A stretch of 64,000 nucleotides of DNA from assembly GCA_949592205.1 (NCBI GenBank), contig CATIUR010000006.1, positions 6,953,001-7,017,000 of the forward strand, in the 5' to 3' direction. The notes beneath the pieces were generated by a model. It made no database searches. It was not told where the DNA came from and was given only the letters and a program-made list of their open reading frames with translations. The position numbers and the translations under genes were made by a program. The stretch comes from Helichrysum umbraculigerum (taxonomy: Eukaryota; Streptophyta; Magnoliopsida; Asterales; Asteraceae). Position 1 is the stretch's first letter. Each line of letters begins with the position of its first letter. This document shows, piece after piece, positions 33,227-43,216 of this stretch.

Positions 33227-34432
33227 TTAATTTAATACAATATTTGCATAAGGATCTTGAGAATCTTGAAATAAATCTTCGCTAGAACTTGGAGATCCTT
33301 TGATTTCATTTATAATTCTTTGTATTTCTTCTTTAGATGAACATGATTGTAATCTTCTAACAAAATCTTCGTCTTGAATTTCTAGGACTTCAGTAGAGGA
33401 ACTGTTTTCAATACTCCATTTTTTATAATATTCAATAACTGCATTAATATCAGCTTGGGTTTCATTAATCTGCTTCCACCATTTTGCACTGAATTGTCTA
33501 TAAAATAAGGGTGGAGATGTATCTTGAGCTTCTTGTTTTTTATAGGTGAATAATATTATCCATGGTAACTTGAATATAGCAGTGAATTGTAAGGTATACT
33601 CAGCTGGACATATATGATCTTGCATAAAATAATCTTTATATTTATGATATCCTTCTAATACTCTTGGTGGAAAGGTGGCCGGGATATTTCCAAAATATCT
33701 GAACCATTTAATAAACCATCTTGGATAGATTCCATTAAATTTATCAGAAAAGTAGAAAAACCAGGTGTGGCTAAAGCTTCTTACTAAAAAGGCATAGAAC
33801 CAAGCATCTTGATAATCATAGTAATTATAGACTGGATAAGTAGGGTAGTTGGAAAGGGTTTTGTAATCATAGGGTTTTGTAGACCATTCTTCTGGAGTGA
33901 TTATTTTAAATATCTTTGCTTTACTGCAATCGATATAACCAGAATTCTTCTTGGTTATAGTATGATCAATACTAGCAGACCCACTTGTAATTAAAATTGC
34001 TTCATAATACTCTCTGGTTTTATAGTTATCGACATAAAAATGACATCCTCTGGGATATAAATAATCGGTTAAGGTTAAAAAGTTTTGTTGTAATTTTTGT
34101 TCTTCTAAAGGTTCAAGGATTTGGATAATTTGTCTGTTTGGATTTATATGGTATTCTTGAGTACCAGATTGGCTAGAAGTAGAAGGACTTGTTTGGGTTG
34201 CAAAAGGACTTCTTGGTGATATAGGAACTGTTGATCTATTAGGAGAAATCTGATTTATAGATGAATTTGGAATAGGTACATTTTGTACAAGAGCAGAATA
34301 TGGAGGTCTTGCTCTTGGTGCTATAGGACCAAATCTGTTTGGGTGTATAGGTAAAGCTGGAAACTCTCTTTGATTAGAGGATGATGTTTGGGTTTGTTTG
34401 GTTAAAATAACTTTCTTGCTTGAGCTGCTCAT
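33227..34432 (-). CDS. Viral downstream ORF, 401 aa, function unknown
   Basis: Its ATG overlaps the polyprotein stop (ATGA at 34429-34432), so translation is probably coupled. Residues 1-100 are Ser/Pro/Gln-rich and likely disordered (FPALPIHPNRFGPIAPRARP). Residues 110-330 form a Trp/Tyr/Phe-rich globular part (YPRGCHFYVDNYKT, IYPRWFIKWFRYFGNIP, CPAEYTLQFTAIFKLPWIIL). The tail is acidic and Ser-rich (GSPSSSEDLF). The frame is fully open. A translational transactivator, aphid-factor-like or silencing-related protein could occupy this position in caulimovirids, but I recognise no motif that decides. Confidence 0.75.
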   Translation of the reverse strand: MSSSSKKVILTKQTQTSSSNQREFPALPIHPNRFGPIAPRARPPYSALVQNVPIPNSSINQISPNRSTVPISPRSPFATQTSPSTSSQSGTQEYHINPNRQIIQILEPLEEQKLQQNFLTLTDYLYPRGCHFYVDNYKTREYYEAILITSGSASIDHTITKKNSGYIDCSKAKIFKIITPEEWSTKPYDYKTLSNYPTYPVYNYYDYQDAWFYAFLVRSFSHTWFFYFSDKFNGIYPRWFIKWFRYFGNIPATFPPRVLEGYHKYKDYFMQDHICPAEYTLQFTAIFKLPWIILFTYKKQEAQDTSPPLFYRQFSAKWWKQINETQADINAVIEYYKKWSIENSSSTEVLEIQDEDFVRRLQSCSSKEEIQRIINEIKGSPSSSEDLFQDSQDPYANIVLN

Positions 34433-37400
34433 TTTCCCTGCAAAAATTCTCGAGATAAAAAGTCTGGTAGAGAATTATTCTCTCCTTTGATAAATTCAAT
34501 AGTAAAATCAAAATTACTTAATATAGCTTGCCATCTTGCAAAAATCTGTTTAGAGATTAAATTCTTTATATCCTTTTCTAAAATATATTTTGCAGATAAA
34601 CAATCAATTCTTAAAATAAAAGTTTTCATATATAAATCATCTTCAAACTTTTTAATGTTTAAAACAATACTCAAAATTTCTTTTTTAACAGTAGAATAAT
34701 TTTTCTGGGTATCATTCCATGATCCAGAATAAAATCTTACTAATTGTTCTTTATCATTATTTGACAATTTTTGTTTTAATATACCACCATAACCTAGATC
34801 ACTTGCATCTGTTTCTACTATTAGGTTAGCATCAGGATGAGGTATATTTAAGCATGGTAGAACTTTTATTTTTTCTTTTATATGTCTTACTATTTTAGTA
34901 TGTTCTTCTGTCCAAGGCTTTGGATTCTTTTTTAATCTGTCATATAATGGTTTGCATATAATTCCTAAATCTTTAAAGAAATCATGTATATAATTTAAAC
35001 ATCCTAAAAATCTTTGTAATTGAGTTTTATCCTTTATTTCATCAGGAAATTTATTTGTAAATTCTAAACTTCTTTCAATGGGTTTAATAGTTTCTTGAAT
35101 TATATTATGTCCTAAAAATCTTATATCAGTTTGAAATAAAGACATCTTTGTTGGTGAAATTGCTAAACCATTTTTATATATAGTGTTATAGAAAGCATTT
35201 AAATGTTTAAAATGTTGATCTATATTTCTTGAAAATATTAAAACATCATCAATATAGACTATAGCAAAATTTCCAAGTGGTAATATTATATCATTCATAA
35301 TATTTTGAAATTCAGATGGGGAATTCTTTAGTCCAAAGGGCATTACATTCCATTCATAATGTCCAAAGGGTACATTAAAACCAGTTTTATATTTATCTTC
35401 TTCTTTAATTTGTATTTGCCAAAATCCAGATTTCATATCAAATTTAGAAAATATTTTTGAATTATATAATTTCTTTAATAAATCTCTTTTATTTGGTATA
35501 GGATACCTAATCCATTCTAAAACTTTATTTAAAGGTTTATAGTTTATTACTAATCTTGGTACTCCTCTTTCTATTTCAGCGTTATTTATTACATAAAAGG
35601 CAGAGCAAGACCAATGGGATTTTGATGGACGTATAAGTCTTTTTTCTAATAAATCTTGTATTTCCTTTTTACAATGTTGTTCTAATTCTATAGACATATG
35701 TATAGATTTTGATTTTGTAGGAATATCTTTTTCATTAAAATTTTTAATATAGGGTAATCCTACTATATGTTGTTTTCTTTTCCAAAATGCATTGGGAATA
35801 GCTGCACATATATTATTTCTAAATTTTTCCTCTAATAATTTTATCTTCGTTTGTATATTTTTATCTATTAACTGATTACAAATTCTTTTTTCATTTATTT
35901 CACTTACTAAATATTCTATATGTTTTTTCTTATTTATTAATATATTAACTTCTTTAGTTTCTACTGGGTGAATAAATTCAAAAGTTATTTCTTTGTTTAA
36001 AACTTTAGTAGTTAATCCATTTTCGTCAGCAACAAAAGGATACAACTGTAATATAAATGGTTGTCCTAATAACAATTGGGAGGTTAAATTTTTTACTAAT
36101 ATTAACTGAGTATTAAAGCAATAATTTTCTTTACATATATGTACCTTTGATAATTTATAGTTTACTTTTAATCTTGATCCACTTGCAGAGGATAACTTTT
36201 CTGTAGATTTTTCAAAATATTTAGTTGGTATTAATCCTTCTTGAATACAATTTAAATCTGCTCCTGAGTCTAATAGAGCAATTATAGTTATTCTATATTC
36301 GTTATTAATTGATAAATTTATTTTAGTATACCATCTTTGATATTTTACTGTTTTTACTATATTTATGGTTTGATCATTTTTAGAAGGTTCATTTAATAAT
36401 TCGATTTCAGGATTTTCTTTAAAATCTTCTTCTTTATTCTCTATGTTTTCTATTCTTTGTTTTAATAATTTTACTTCTAATTTTACATTATTAAGTTCTT
36501 GTTGTAATTCTTGAATTGTTATAGGATTTTTATCTTTACTAAATCTTTTACATATCTCATTAAAATTATATCCTTGATTACTTTTTATAACCTTTTCTTC
36601 TTTGGTATTTAGTTTTTCTTCTAATTTTTGAAAATATACTTTCTTTAAATCCTTATCTTCTATTTTATTTATTAAGTCTATTAATTGTTCAACTTCTTCA
36701 TTTTTGGTTATTACATTTATAGATTTATAATCACAATTACAATTTCCTAAACATTCACAGTTTTGTGATTCATAACTAGAGCTACTTTCTTCTAAAATAT
36801 TTATATCATTTTCGCTATAATCTGACATACTATCATCACTAGAACTATCTTTAAGAATTATCTTACTTATTTGTTTCTTAAGTTCATCTGATATATCTAA
36901 TTCATTTATTTTCTTTTTAGCATAACAATCTTTTGCCATATGACCATTTCTTCCACATTTATAGCATATTATAATATCCTTTTGTTTATTTTCTTTATGA
37001 TTTTTATATGGAGTTTTTCTTCTTCTAAATTTATTTCTCTTATATTCGGGTTTTTTATCATATTCTTGTTCTCTTTTATAATTTCTCTTATTCCTAATAT
37101 ATCTATTTTTAGGCTTATATTTAATTTTCCTAGAAGGAGGTAATTTCAAGGTTTCATATCCATATTGTTGACAAAAGTCTCCTAATTCTTGTCTAGAATT
37201 TATTCCTTCTTTCTTAATCTTGGCTTTTAACTTTAAATCTGAACATATAGCTAGTCCTTCTTGATTAACATAATTTATAATTTCTCCGTAAGTTAAATCT
37301 TTATAAGGTATATTATTGTTATAATCTTGACTTAATTTATTTCTAATCCTTTCTGCAAATAACTTAGGTAATCCTGCTATAAATCTTTCTTTCCAATAAG

Positions 37401-38736
37401 CTTCTTTACAATCAGGCCTAGTCATGACCTTAGCTAAAAACACATCTTTATACCATCTAAAATCTTGTAGTTTTCTACATGTCAAGTTTAATAATATAGC
37501 TGAATTTCTTTCTTGATATGCTGCTGGATTTCCTACATAATTTTTTAATACAGCAAAAATTAATGAATTTACCATATCATCTATTTGCGTTTGATATGTT
37601 TGATTATTTTCAGTTTTTATTATAGTCTTTTTTGCATTTAATATAGCATGCTTATCTGCTTCTGTTACATAGCTATCCCACCATCCTTTTAGTATTCCAG
37701 TGAATCCTGCTATAATCATTTCAACTACTTGTGATTCTTCATTATTTTGTGATTTATAAGCAGTAGATGCCATTGTCATTTCTTGTAATAAATTTAATAT
37801 CTGATATTCAGTTTGTCCGTCTATATTCCATTCGTATATAGAATTACCATCATATTTAGCTTGTACTAAAGTATGTCTTTCTTCATATTGTAAATCAGGT
37901 GGTGATGGTCTATAATAGTAATTTCTAGTTTCTGGTCTTGGAGTATAAGTTTTATTTGATTTATAAGAATTATATTTTACTTTATTTATTTCATTATTAT
38001 TAAATTGATTTTCTATTTCGGATAAATCATCATCTGAATAATTTTCTTCATTTACTGTATTTATAGTTTTGTCTGTTATACTTAATAAAGATAATTTCTT
38101 TTCAATTTCTTTTAATATAACATTTTGTTTTCCTAAGTTTATAGGAGTATCTATATGATGAGGTATAAATAATGGACTTTTTTCATATTCTTGTTTTGTA
38201 TTAGAAGTGCTTGGTTTGTCTTCTTCAACTTTGCTTTCTTCTATTTTTTCGATTCTATTTAATTGTTGTCCTATTGTATTTAATACTTCATTAGTATAAT
38301 TATTTTGGTATACAATTTGTTTTAAAGTTTTATCTTGTTCATGTTGTTCTTTTATTTGTACTAAGGGTACACCTATATAATCTTTATTATCTTGTTTTAT
38401 AATTACATCTTCATATGGTGGATGTATTCCTATAGATTCTTCTTTATTCTTAAGATTTCTATATGTTTTATTTAGTTTTATTATAGTTTCTGCTTTTTCT
38501 AAAAATGGGTAATATATTTTTTCTTTTGCACAATATAATTGTAACCATGAGAAAAATGGCATGACTTCATTATTTTCATATAAGTATAAATGCCAAGTCA
38601 ATTGATTACAACTTCTTCGGCTTTTAGTGAAATTATTATTATACCATTCTAACTTTTCTTTATTATAATCATTATTTATTTCATTTTCTAAATAATTTAA
38701 ATCGTGTATAGTTATAGTTGTCTTAATTTTTGGCAT
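34429..38736 (-). CDS. Viral polyprotein: capsid, protease, RT, RNase H (1435 aa)
   Basis: One uninterrupted frame. The N-terminal 250 residues are charged and coiled-coil; a capsid-like region follows at about 280-560, then a basic stretch and the capsid zinc knuckle CYKCGRNGHMAKDC at about 590. An acidic Ser/Glu-rich linker with CECLGNCNC follows, then the aspartic protease (ALLDSGADLNC, about 820), reverse transcriptase (FDMKSGFWQI, about 1100; YIDDVLIF, about 1158) and RNase H (ETDASDLGYGG, about 1303, plus IDCLSAKY). There is no movement domain, since it is a separate ORF. The start codon lies one base after the stop of the preceding small ORF. All catalytic motifs seen are intact, which is unusual for an old integrant. 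Confidence 0.9.
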   Translation of the reverse strand: MPKIKTTITIHDLNYLENEINNDYNKEKLEWYNNNFTKSRRSCNQLTWHLYLYENNEVMPFFSWLQLYCAKEKIYYPFLEKAETIIKLNKTYRNLKNKEESIGIHPPYEDVIIKQDNKDYIGVPLVQIKEQHEQDKTLKQIVYQNNYTNEVLNTIGQQLNRIEKIEESKVEEDKPSTSNTKQEYEKSPLFIPHHIDTPINLGKQNVILKEIEKKLSLLSITDKTINTVNEENYSDDDLSEIENQFNNNEINKVKYNSYKSNKTYTPRPETRNYYYRPSPPDLQYEERHTLVQAKYDGNSIYEWNIDGQTEYQILNLLQEMTMASTAYKSQNNEESQVVEMIIAGFTGILKGWWDSYVTEADKHAILNAKKTIIKTENNQTYQTQIDDMVNSLIFAVLKNYVGNPAAYQERNSAILLNLTCRKLQDFRWYKDVFLAKVMTRPDCKEAYWKERFIAGLPKLFAERIRNKLSQDYNNNIPYKDLTYGEIINYVNQEGLAICSDLKLKAKIKKEGINSRQELGDFCQQYGYETLKLPPSRKIKYKPKNRYIRNKRNYKREQEYDKKPEYKRNKFRRRKTPYKNHKENKQKDIIICYKCGRNGHMAKDCYAKKKINELDISDELKKQISKIILKDSSSDDSMSDYSENDINILEESSSSYESQNCECLGNCNCDYKSINVITKNEEVEQLIDLINKIEDKDLKKVYFQKLEEKLNTKEEKVIKSNQGYNFNEICKRFSKDKNPITIQELQQELNNVKLEVKLLKQRIENIENKEEDFKENPEIELLNEPSKNDQTINIVKTVKYQRWYTKINLSINNEYRITIIALLDSGADLNCIQEGLIPTKYFEKSTEKLSSASGSRLKVNYKLSKVHICKENYCFNTQLILVKNLTSQLLLGQPFILQLYPFVADENGLTTKVLNKEITFEFIHPVETKEVNILINKKKHIEYLVSEINEKRICNQLIDKNIQTKIKLLEEKFRNNICAAIPNAFWKRKQHIVGLPYIKNFNEKDIPTKSKSIHMSIELEQHCKKEIQDLLEKRLIRPSKSHWSCSAFYVINNAEIERGVPRLVINYKPLNKVLEWIRYPIPNKRDLLKKLYNSKIFSKFDMKSGFWQIQIKEEDKYKTGFNVPFGHYEWNVMPFGLKNSPSEFQNIMNDIILPLGNFAIVYIDDVLIFSRNIDQHFKHLNAFYNTIYKNGLAISPTKMSLFQTDIRFLGHNIIQETIKPIERSLEFTNKFPDEIKDKTQLQRFLGCLNYIHDFFKDLGIICKPLYDRLKKNPKPWTEEHTKIVRHIKEKIKVLPCLNIPHPDANLIVETDASDLGYGGILKQKLSNNDKEQLVRFYSGSWNDTQKNYSTVKKEILSIVLNIKKFEDDLYMKTFILRIDCLSAKYILEKDIKNLISKQIFARWQAILSNFDFTIEFIKGENNSLPDFLSREFLQGK

Positions 38737-38737
38737 T

Positions 38738-39016
38738 TTAACAAATAACTAATCTTGCTCTTACTTCTATAATTGTATCTAGATTTATTTCTAATTTTGT
38801 TCTTATATAATTATGATACCAATTTAAACTTTCTTTATAAAATTCAATAAATTTTATATTATTTCTTTCACTTAATATATCTTGTTTTATTATATTTTTA
38901 ATTTCTTCTAATTGTATTAATAAATCTTTTCTTTCTTCATATAATTCTTTAAGACGTAAAGTTATTCTATAATTCATATATAACCAGTCATTAACTTGTA
39001 TTCTTGAGTCACTCAT
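38738..39016 (-). CDS. Viral small coiled-coil ORF (92 aa)
   Basis: Sits between the movement-protein frame and the polyprotein. Its ATG overlaps a stop of the upstream frame (ATGA), and its TAA is one base from the polyprotein ATG. The sequence is helical and charged (LKELYEERKDLLIQLEEIKN). By size, position and coiled coil it resembles virion-associated or P12-type proteins of caulimovirids. That is inference; no diagnostic motif is present. Confidence 0.65.
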   Translation of the reverse strand: MSDSRIQVNDWLYMNYRITLRLKELYEERKDLLIQLEEIKNIIKQDILSERNNIKFIEFYKESLNWYHNYIRTKLEINLDTIIEVRARLVIC

Positions 39017-39360
39017 AATTGTTCCTCTTTATAATAATCTACTTCAGATTTAGTTGGTTTATATGTAAAATCCTCACTTTTACTATCTTCTTCGTATAAA
39101 GGTTGAGGTATATGTTGACTAAAATCTAGTCCTTTCATTCTCATAGATCTAGCTTTCCTTAAATCTATTGTTTCTACTGACATAGAACTAGATGTTTCAG
39201 GTATATAAGTGGAAAATCTAGATGGCTCTAATTTTTCATTTTCAAAAGTTATATTTATACTTCCATCTGTATGTTCTACTATGTTTGATATTTTATTTTT
39301 ATTTTCTATAGGTTTAGGTATACATATATCTTTAATATTCCAACTTTGATTTTGAGTTAT

Positions 39361-40089
39361 TTAATTCCATTTTAATTTTTTAGGTACATTTACTCTAGAA
39401 TGTTTAGAATTTGCTTCAAATACTAAAGTTTCATCTTTAGGTGATACTAACTTAGAACGAGGTTCTATAGTGGTTGTCATAGTTTTATAATATACTCTAT
39501 ATATTACTACTATAGGATCTGACTTATTCTTTATTACTAAATTTTTTGTTTTTATAGTTAATGTTAAAGTATCTAGTATATTTTGATCAAATAAAGATAT
39601 AGTGAAATTTGGATAGCAATTAAAATATATTGGACCATTACATATATTAGATTCTGCCATAGCTAATAAAGAATTTTTAAAATCTAATAGTCTAGCATCT
39701 CTTAATATAACCAATATAGGGACATCTAGTCCTAATCTTATCATAGGTTTGATAGCAACTTGAACTAATCCTATATGTAAAAATTTATAATTTTTTCTAT
39801 GTTCTCTTATAGCAGTATTAGAGAATAGTTGTATATTTTGGTGATTTTGTAATAAAGGTATTACTTTCTCAGTTGTTTTTATAGAATATCCTTGAAAATA
39901 ATCAAATGATCCTATTTTATAAATAGTTCTAACATCTTGTTTAGGTATACTCCAATCACATAAACTTTTTTCAATTTTATCTATAGAAACTTCAATAGAA
40001 TTTATTTGATCCTGTTTTTCTTCAATATCAGAAGTAGAACCATCCTTTCGATTTAGTAGTAATTTAGATAATCTATTCATATTTTGCAA
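39361..40089 (-). pseudogene. Viral movement protein (30K type), probably truncated
   Basis: 242 residues from MQNMNRLSKLLLNRK. The 30K-superfamily core is clear: GLVQVAIKPM, then VILRDARLLDFKNSLLAM and GPIYFNCYPNF, the hallmark of caulimovirid movement proteins. The protein would help the virus pass through plasmodesmata. A TAA at 39361-39363 ends the frame. The same frame then stays open, with protein-like content, to about 39013, where its stop overlaps the next ORF's ATG. The family usually has a longer C-terminal part, so the TAA is probably a disabling mutation. Left as broken here. Confidence 0.85.
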
Positions 40090-40365
40090 ATATTTGTTCT
40101 TATTTTAACTTGTTATCAGAAAACTTAATTTATATAATTAGACCAATATACTTTCTCCGGGAACACCCCCATATCGTCGTGGTACGGCCGTCTTACTTCA
40201 ACTGCGGCTAATCCAACCGACTGATCGCCAGGGCTTACCAACGCAGAAGTATATTTTTCTAACATATAAATCACTTTTTCTTTTAACATGAGAAAATTTA
40301 AACTCATATTCAACTTAATATGAACAATTTATCTATATCCTACCACCTCAAAAAGAAAGGCCATG
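40090..40365 (-). promoter_or_regulatory. Viral RNA leader between primer site and movement protein
   Basis: About 276 bases with a GC-richer part (40140-40240) that includes GTACGGCCGTCTTAC at 40181-40195, and a short frame of 62 codons (40125-40313). Caulimovirid leaders carry short ORFs and structure for ribosome shunting. I see the composition change but cannot fold it by eye. Confidence 0.4.
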
Positions 40366-40377
40366 GCTCTGATACCA
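40366..40377 (-). other. Viral primer binding site, tRNA-Met, copy 2
   Basis: Minus-strand TGGTATCAGAGC at the 5' end of the viral gene order. Homology to copy 1 stops at ACCGTTTTCA (40397), where an inverted internal fragment is joined. Confidence 0.85.
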
Positions 40378-40397
40378 AATGTGTTCAGGACCGTTTT

Positions 40398-40634
40398 CAT
40401 AGTTCTAGTGATGATAGTATGTCAGATTATAGCGAAAATGATATAAATATTTTAGAAGAAAGTAGCTCTAGTTATGAATCACAAAACTGTGAATGTTTAG
40501 GAAATTGTAATTGTGATTATAAATCTATAAATGTAATAACCAAAAATGAAGAAGTTGAACAATTAATAGACTTAATAAATAAAATAGAAGATAAGGATTT
40601 AAAGAAAGTATATTTTCAAAAAGTACGGCCGTCT

Positions 40635-40637
<3 letters not shown>
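40398..40637 (+). repeat. Inverted polyprotein fragment at the viral right end
   Basis: 40398-40622 is the reverse complement of 36625-36849 in the polyprotein gene (the acidic stretch beyond the zinc knuckle). It is followed by GTACGGCCGTCTTAC, matching 40181-40195, and then TA repeat. A spliced patchwork typical of end-joined viral DNA; the open frame across it is not a gene. Confidence 0.9.
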
Positions 40638-40665
<28 letters not shown>

Positions 40666-40827
40666 ACAATATACATATTGATACATACAATTAGCCTAAC
40701 ACAGAACTAATTACATGTATTAACAAAATGATTAGGACCTAATAACTAATCCTAATTTGACGGGTGTCACACTTGACGAACGGTGAAACTTTGTTTTTGT
40801 AACATTGCAACTTAGAAGAAAAAAAAA

Positions 40828-41282
40828 CTTGTCGAAAGTATGTCTTGAGGGACGGCAAATCGAATAGGAGAAAATGCTGAATTTTATGGTGCAATTTTCA
40901 TAATTTTTCGATTTATCGTTTGTGAGATAATTGATGTTGAGGGTAAATGAGTTTTATACATGTGAAACATTCTCTTTGTACACATGACACAATATCATTG
41001 GTACTCCCATTATTTAGAAAATTATTGTAATCTAATGATCTCATTTCTATTATGTATATACAATAAAGAGTAGGGTTCAAATGAGTAGAACAATTTGGAG
41101 TGAGAATAGAGGAATCAATCTCAACCACTCATTTTCATTAAATACTCATTTCCCCCACATTTTTGAAACTTAAATATCTTACAAACGGCAAGTTGAAAAA
41201 CCATGAAAATTGCACCATAAAATTCAGCGTTTTCTCCTCTTCGATTTGCCGTCCCTCAAGGCATACATTTAACAACTTTTTT
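40828..41282. mobile_element. Long inverted-repeat element, arms about 110 bp
   Basis: The left arm (40828-40940, GTCTTGAGGGACGGCAAATCG onward) is the reverse complement of the right arm (41173-41282, ending CGATTTGCCGTCCCTCAAGG). The centre is 230 bp of unique AT-rich DNA. No gene. Looks like a foldback or MULE-type MITE; target duplication not identified. Confidence 0.75.
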
Positions 41283-42921
41283 TTTCGTTTTTTGTTCGTT
41301 TTTTGGTGGGTTCTTAATATTTAGGGATACAATATTGGAGAATGGGGGTATAATGGTCAATAATAATTTTTATTTGTGAATTTAGTGTTACAAAAATGAT
41401 TAAATTAATCATTTGGATATATATGATATATATTTTGGGTTTAAGAGTGGCATATATGATATTTTGAAATTAGATTGAGCAAATATAATATTTTGAAGCT
41501 TATGAGTGGCATATATGTAATTCTCCCCGATCGAAATAACTGGAAAGTCAATCCCGGAGAGCTTGGTTAATGTTTCTGTTTTGCTGGCATCATCATGATC
41601 CCATTCTTTTCTGGAATGCTTGGTTTTTGTTTTGTTGTGTTGGAGATGGTCCCATGGGTTTTAATTTATTTTGTTTTTGCCTATGTTTATTAGTTAGGGT
41701 CATCTCATTATTACTGCTTGTAATTTTGAGCATTTGTGTTTGTTGATGTATATTTTGTTGGTTGTTTATGTGGTGACTTTGTACTTGGGTTGTTTTAATG
41801 GTATTTTTCGTCTGGTGTTTCCACAAAAATCATACGTCGGTTGATAAATTGTGATACGTACCGTTTAATAATTTTGCTACGTCCATTATATATATATATA
41901 TATATATAAAATTAAACTTGACATAAATGCCATTTTTAATTTTCATATATAACAATTGTCACATAATGAAAAAGTATATTATTTGTAGAATAGTTGTATA
42001 TATATATTTTTAATTGTTGTTTTTTTATAACTTAAATGAGTCTACCCGGACAGCTCATGGGTCGACCCAAGTAAAGATCCATTTAAATGGGTCGATCCAT
42101 TGGATCCCTTATTGGGTCCATGAATCCATTTTTCCAACCTAGCCCTTTGGTATTGAATTTGTAGATATATTATAATAAATAATAAGATAAGATAATTAAG
42201 ATGTGTTGTTTCGCGTGAACCTGTGAATATATACGTTGCTGCTGCTGATTGTTGTTCTTATTTTTTAATATTAATATCAATAATCATACTAATAAAAAAA
42301 ATGGTGAATTAATATAAACGGCACATTTCTATATTATAATTGATTTAAAAATGTAAACAAAACTACGAGGGTATGTTTGTTAGTCGACGAGGATATCTAT
42401 TTACGTCTTAAAGTATTAGTTACATATGACTGACCGAAGTTAGACGCCTTTAAGTATTATATTATTTACATACGACTAACCGAAGTGACTATGACGTTAT
42501 GATACATCCTCCCATCCTTGTAATTCATATTTACTATTATTATATTTTCAGATTTAATTAATCTAGTATTTCGTGTTTCTTTTGATAATTTTTATATACA
42601 ATGTTTAAAATAATTTTGAATACATATTTATGATCAGTATAATTTTATCTACATATCGACATCAATTTTATCGTCATATTTTACGTATTTAACAAAAACA
42701 TTTTTTAGTCTCGGAGTCAACTTTTTTTAATATCAAAATTTAGATAAAAAAAAAACTGATCATAATGGTATATTTGGATTAATATTATAACATATATAAG
42801 AAAATTTATTAGTCAAAAACACAATAATATATTAATAAAACTACTTGAATAGGATATCATATTTATTAAACATGATGAATTTAAAGATTTCCTTTCCATC
42901 TCCTATCAACTTTTTATAGTA
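41283..42921. other. AT-rich spacer, no gene seen
   Basis: Contains a TA run at 41887-41906 and GGGTCGACCC/GGGTCGATCC repeats at 42050-42125 that look like repeat debris. No supported coding region. Confidence 0.5.
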
Positions 42922-43199
42922 CCTCCGTACTTTCTCCCAAAAATATTATCCATGTTTCCTTTTTCGGACGTTCCAAATTAATTGTTCACTTCCAGAAATG
43001 GAAAGAAAATTTTGGCCGTGATTACCATATTACCCTTACTTGAAATTAAAATTACAAACTTAAAAAAAAAACAGTAATTAATTGCTTAAAGGTAAAACTG
43101 TTATTCTGCAAAAAGTAAGAAAGTGAAAGCATTAATGATTATGTTTTTATTAAATTGCGTATTTTTTGTCGGTGGATAATTATTTTGGGATGGAGGGAG
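42922..43199. mobile_element. Stowaway-like MITE, 278 bp
   Basis: Ends CCTCCGTACTTTCTCCC and GGGATGGAGGGAG, flanked by TA on both sides. Same family as the interrupted copy at 44505-46976 (shared GGCCGTGATTACCATATTACCC and GGTAAAACTGTTATTCTGC). Confidence 0.8.
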
Positions 43200-43216
43200 T
43201 ATATCATATTGTGATA

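Larger units (their letters stand above)
32239..40637 (-). mobile_element. Integrated pararetrovirus (Caulimoviridae), about 8.4 kb
   Basis: Minus-strand genes in the order movement protein, small coiled-coil ORF, capsid-protease-RT-RNase H polyprotein, downstream ORF. Two copies of the tRNA-Met primer site lie 7.9 kb apart (32457-32468 and 40366-40377), so slightly more than one genome length is present. Both ends lie in TA repeats. There is no integrase and there are no LTRs, as expected for a caulimovirid captured by the host. Ends and leader are rearranged: a 207-bp direct repeat on the left, an inverted internal fragment on the right. Genus not assigned; the TA-repeat location recalls florendoviruses and tungro-like integrants. 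Confidence 0.9.
18987..40771 (-). mobile_element. Solo LTR (Ty3/gypsy), split by three nested insertions
   Basis: The left end TGTAACACCCCCAAATTT (18987) and right end CTAATTTGACGGGTGTCACA (40752-40771) match the two ends of the Tekay LTR in reverse. The LTR pieces are 18987-19066, 19515-20969, 31197 to about 32238, and about 40638-40771. They are separated by a Helitron, a Tekay element and an integrated virus. Neither a primer site nor a polypurine tract adjoins, so it is a solo LTR. Its flanks TAGTG and CTTGA do not match, because the left flank is the CACTA end. Confidence 0.85.

Noticed and set aside
40320..40694. 124-codon forward frame at the virus right end
   Set aside because: It is an inverted copy of part of the polyprotein gene joined to the primer-site segment and TA repeat.
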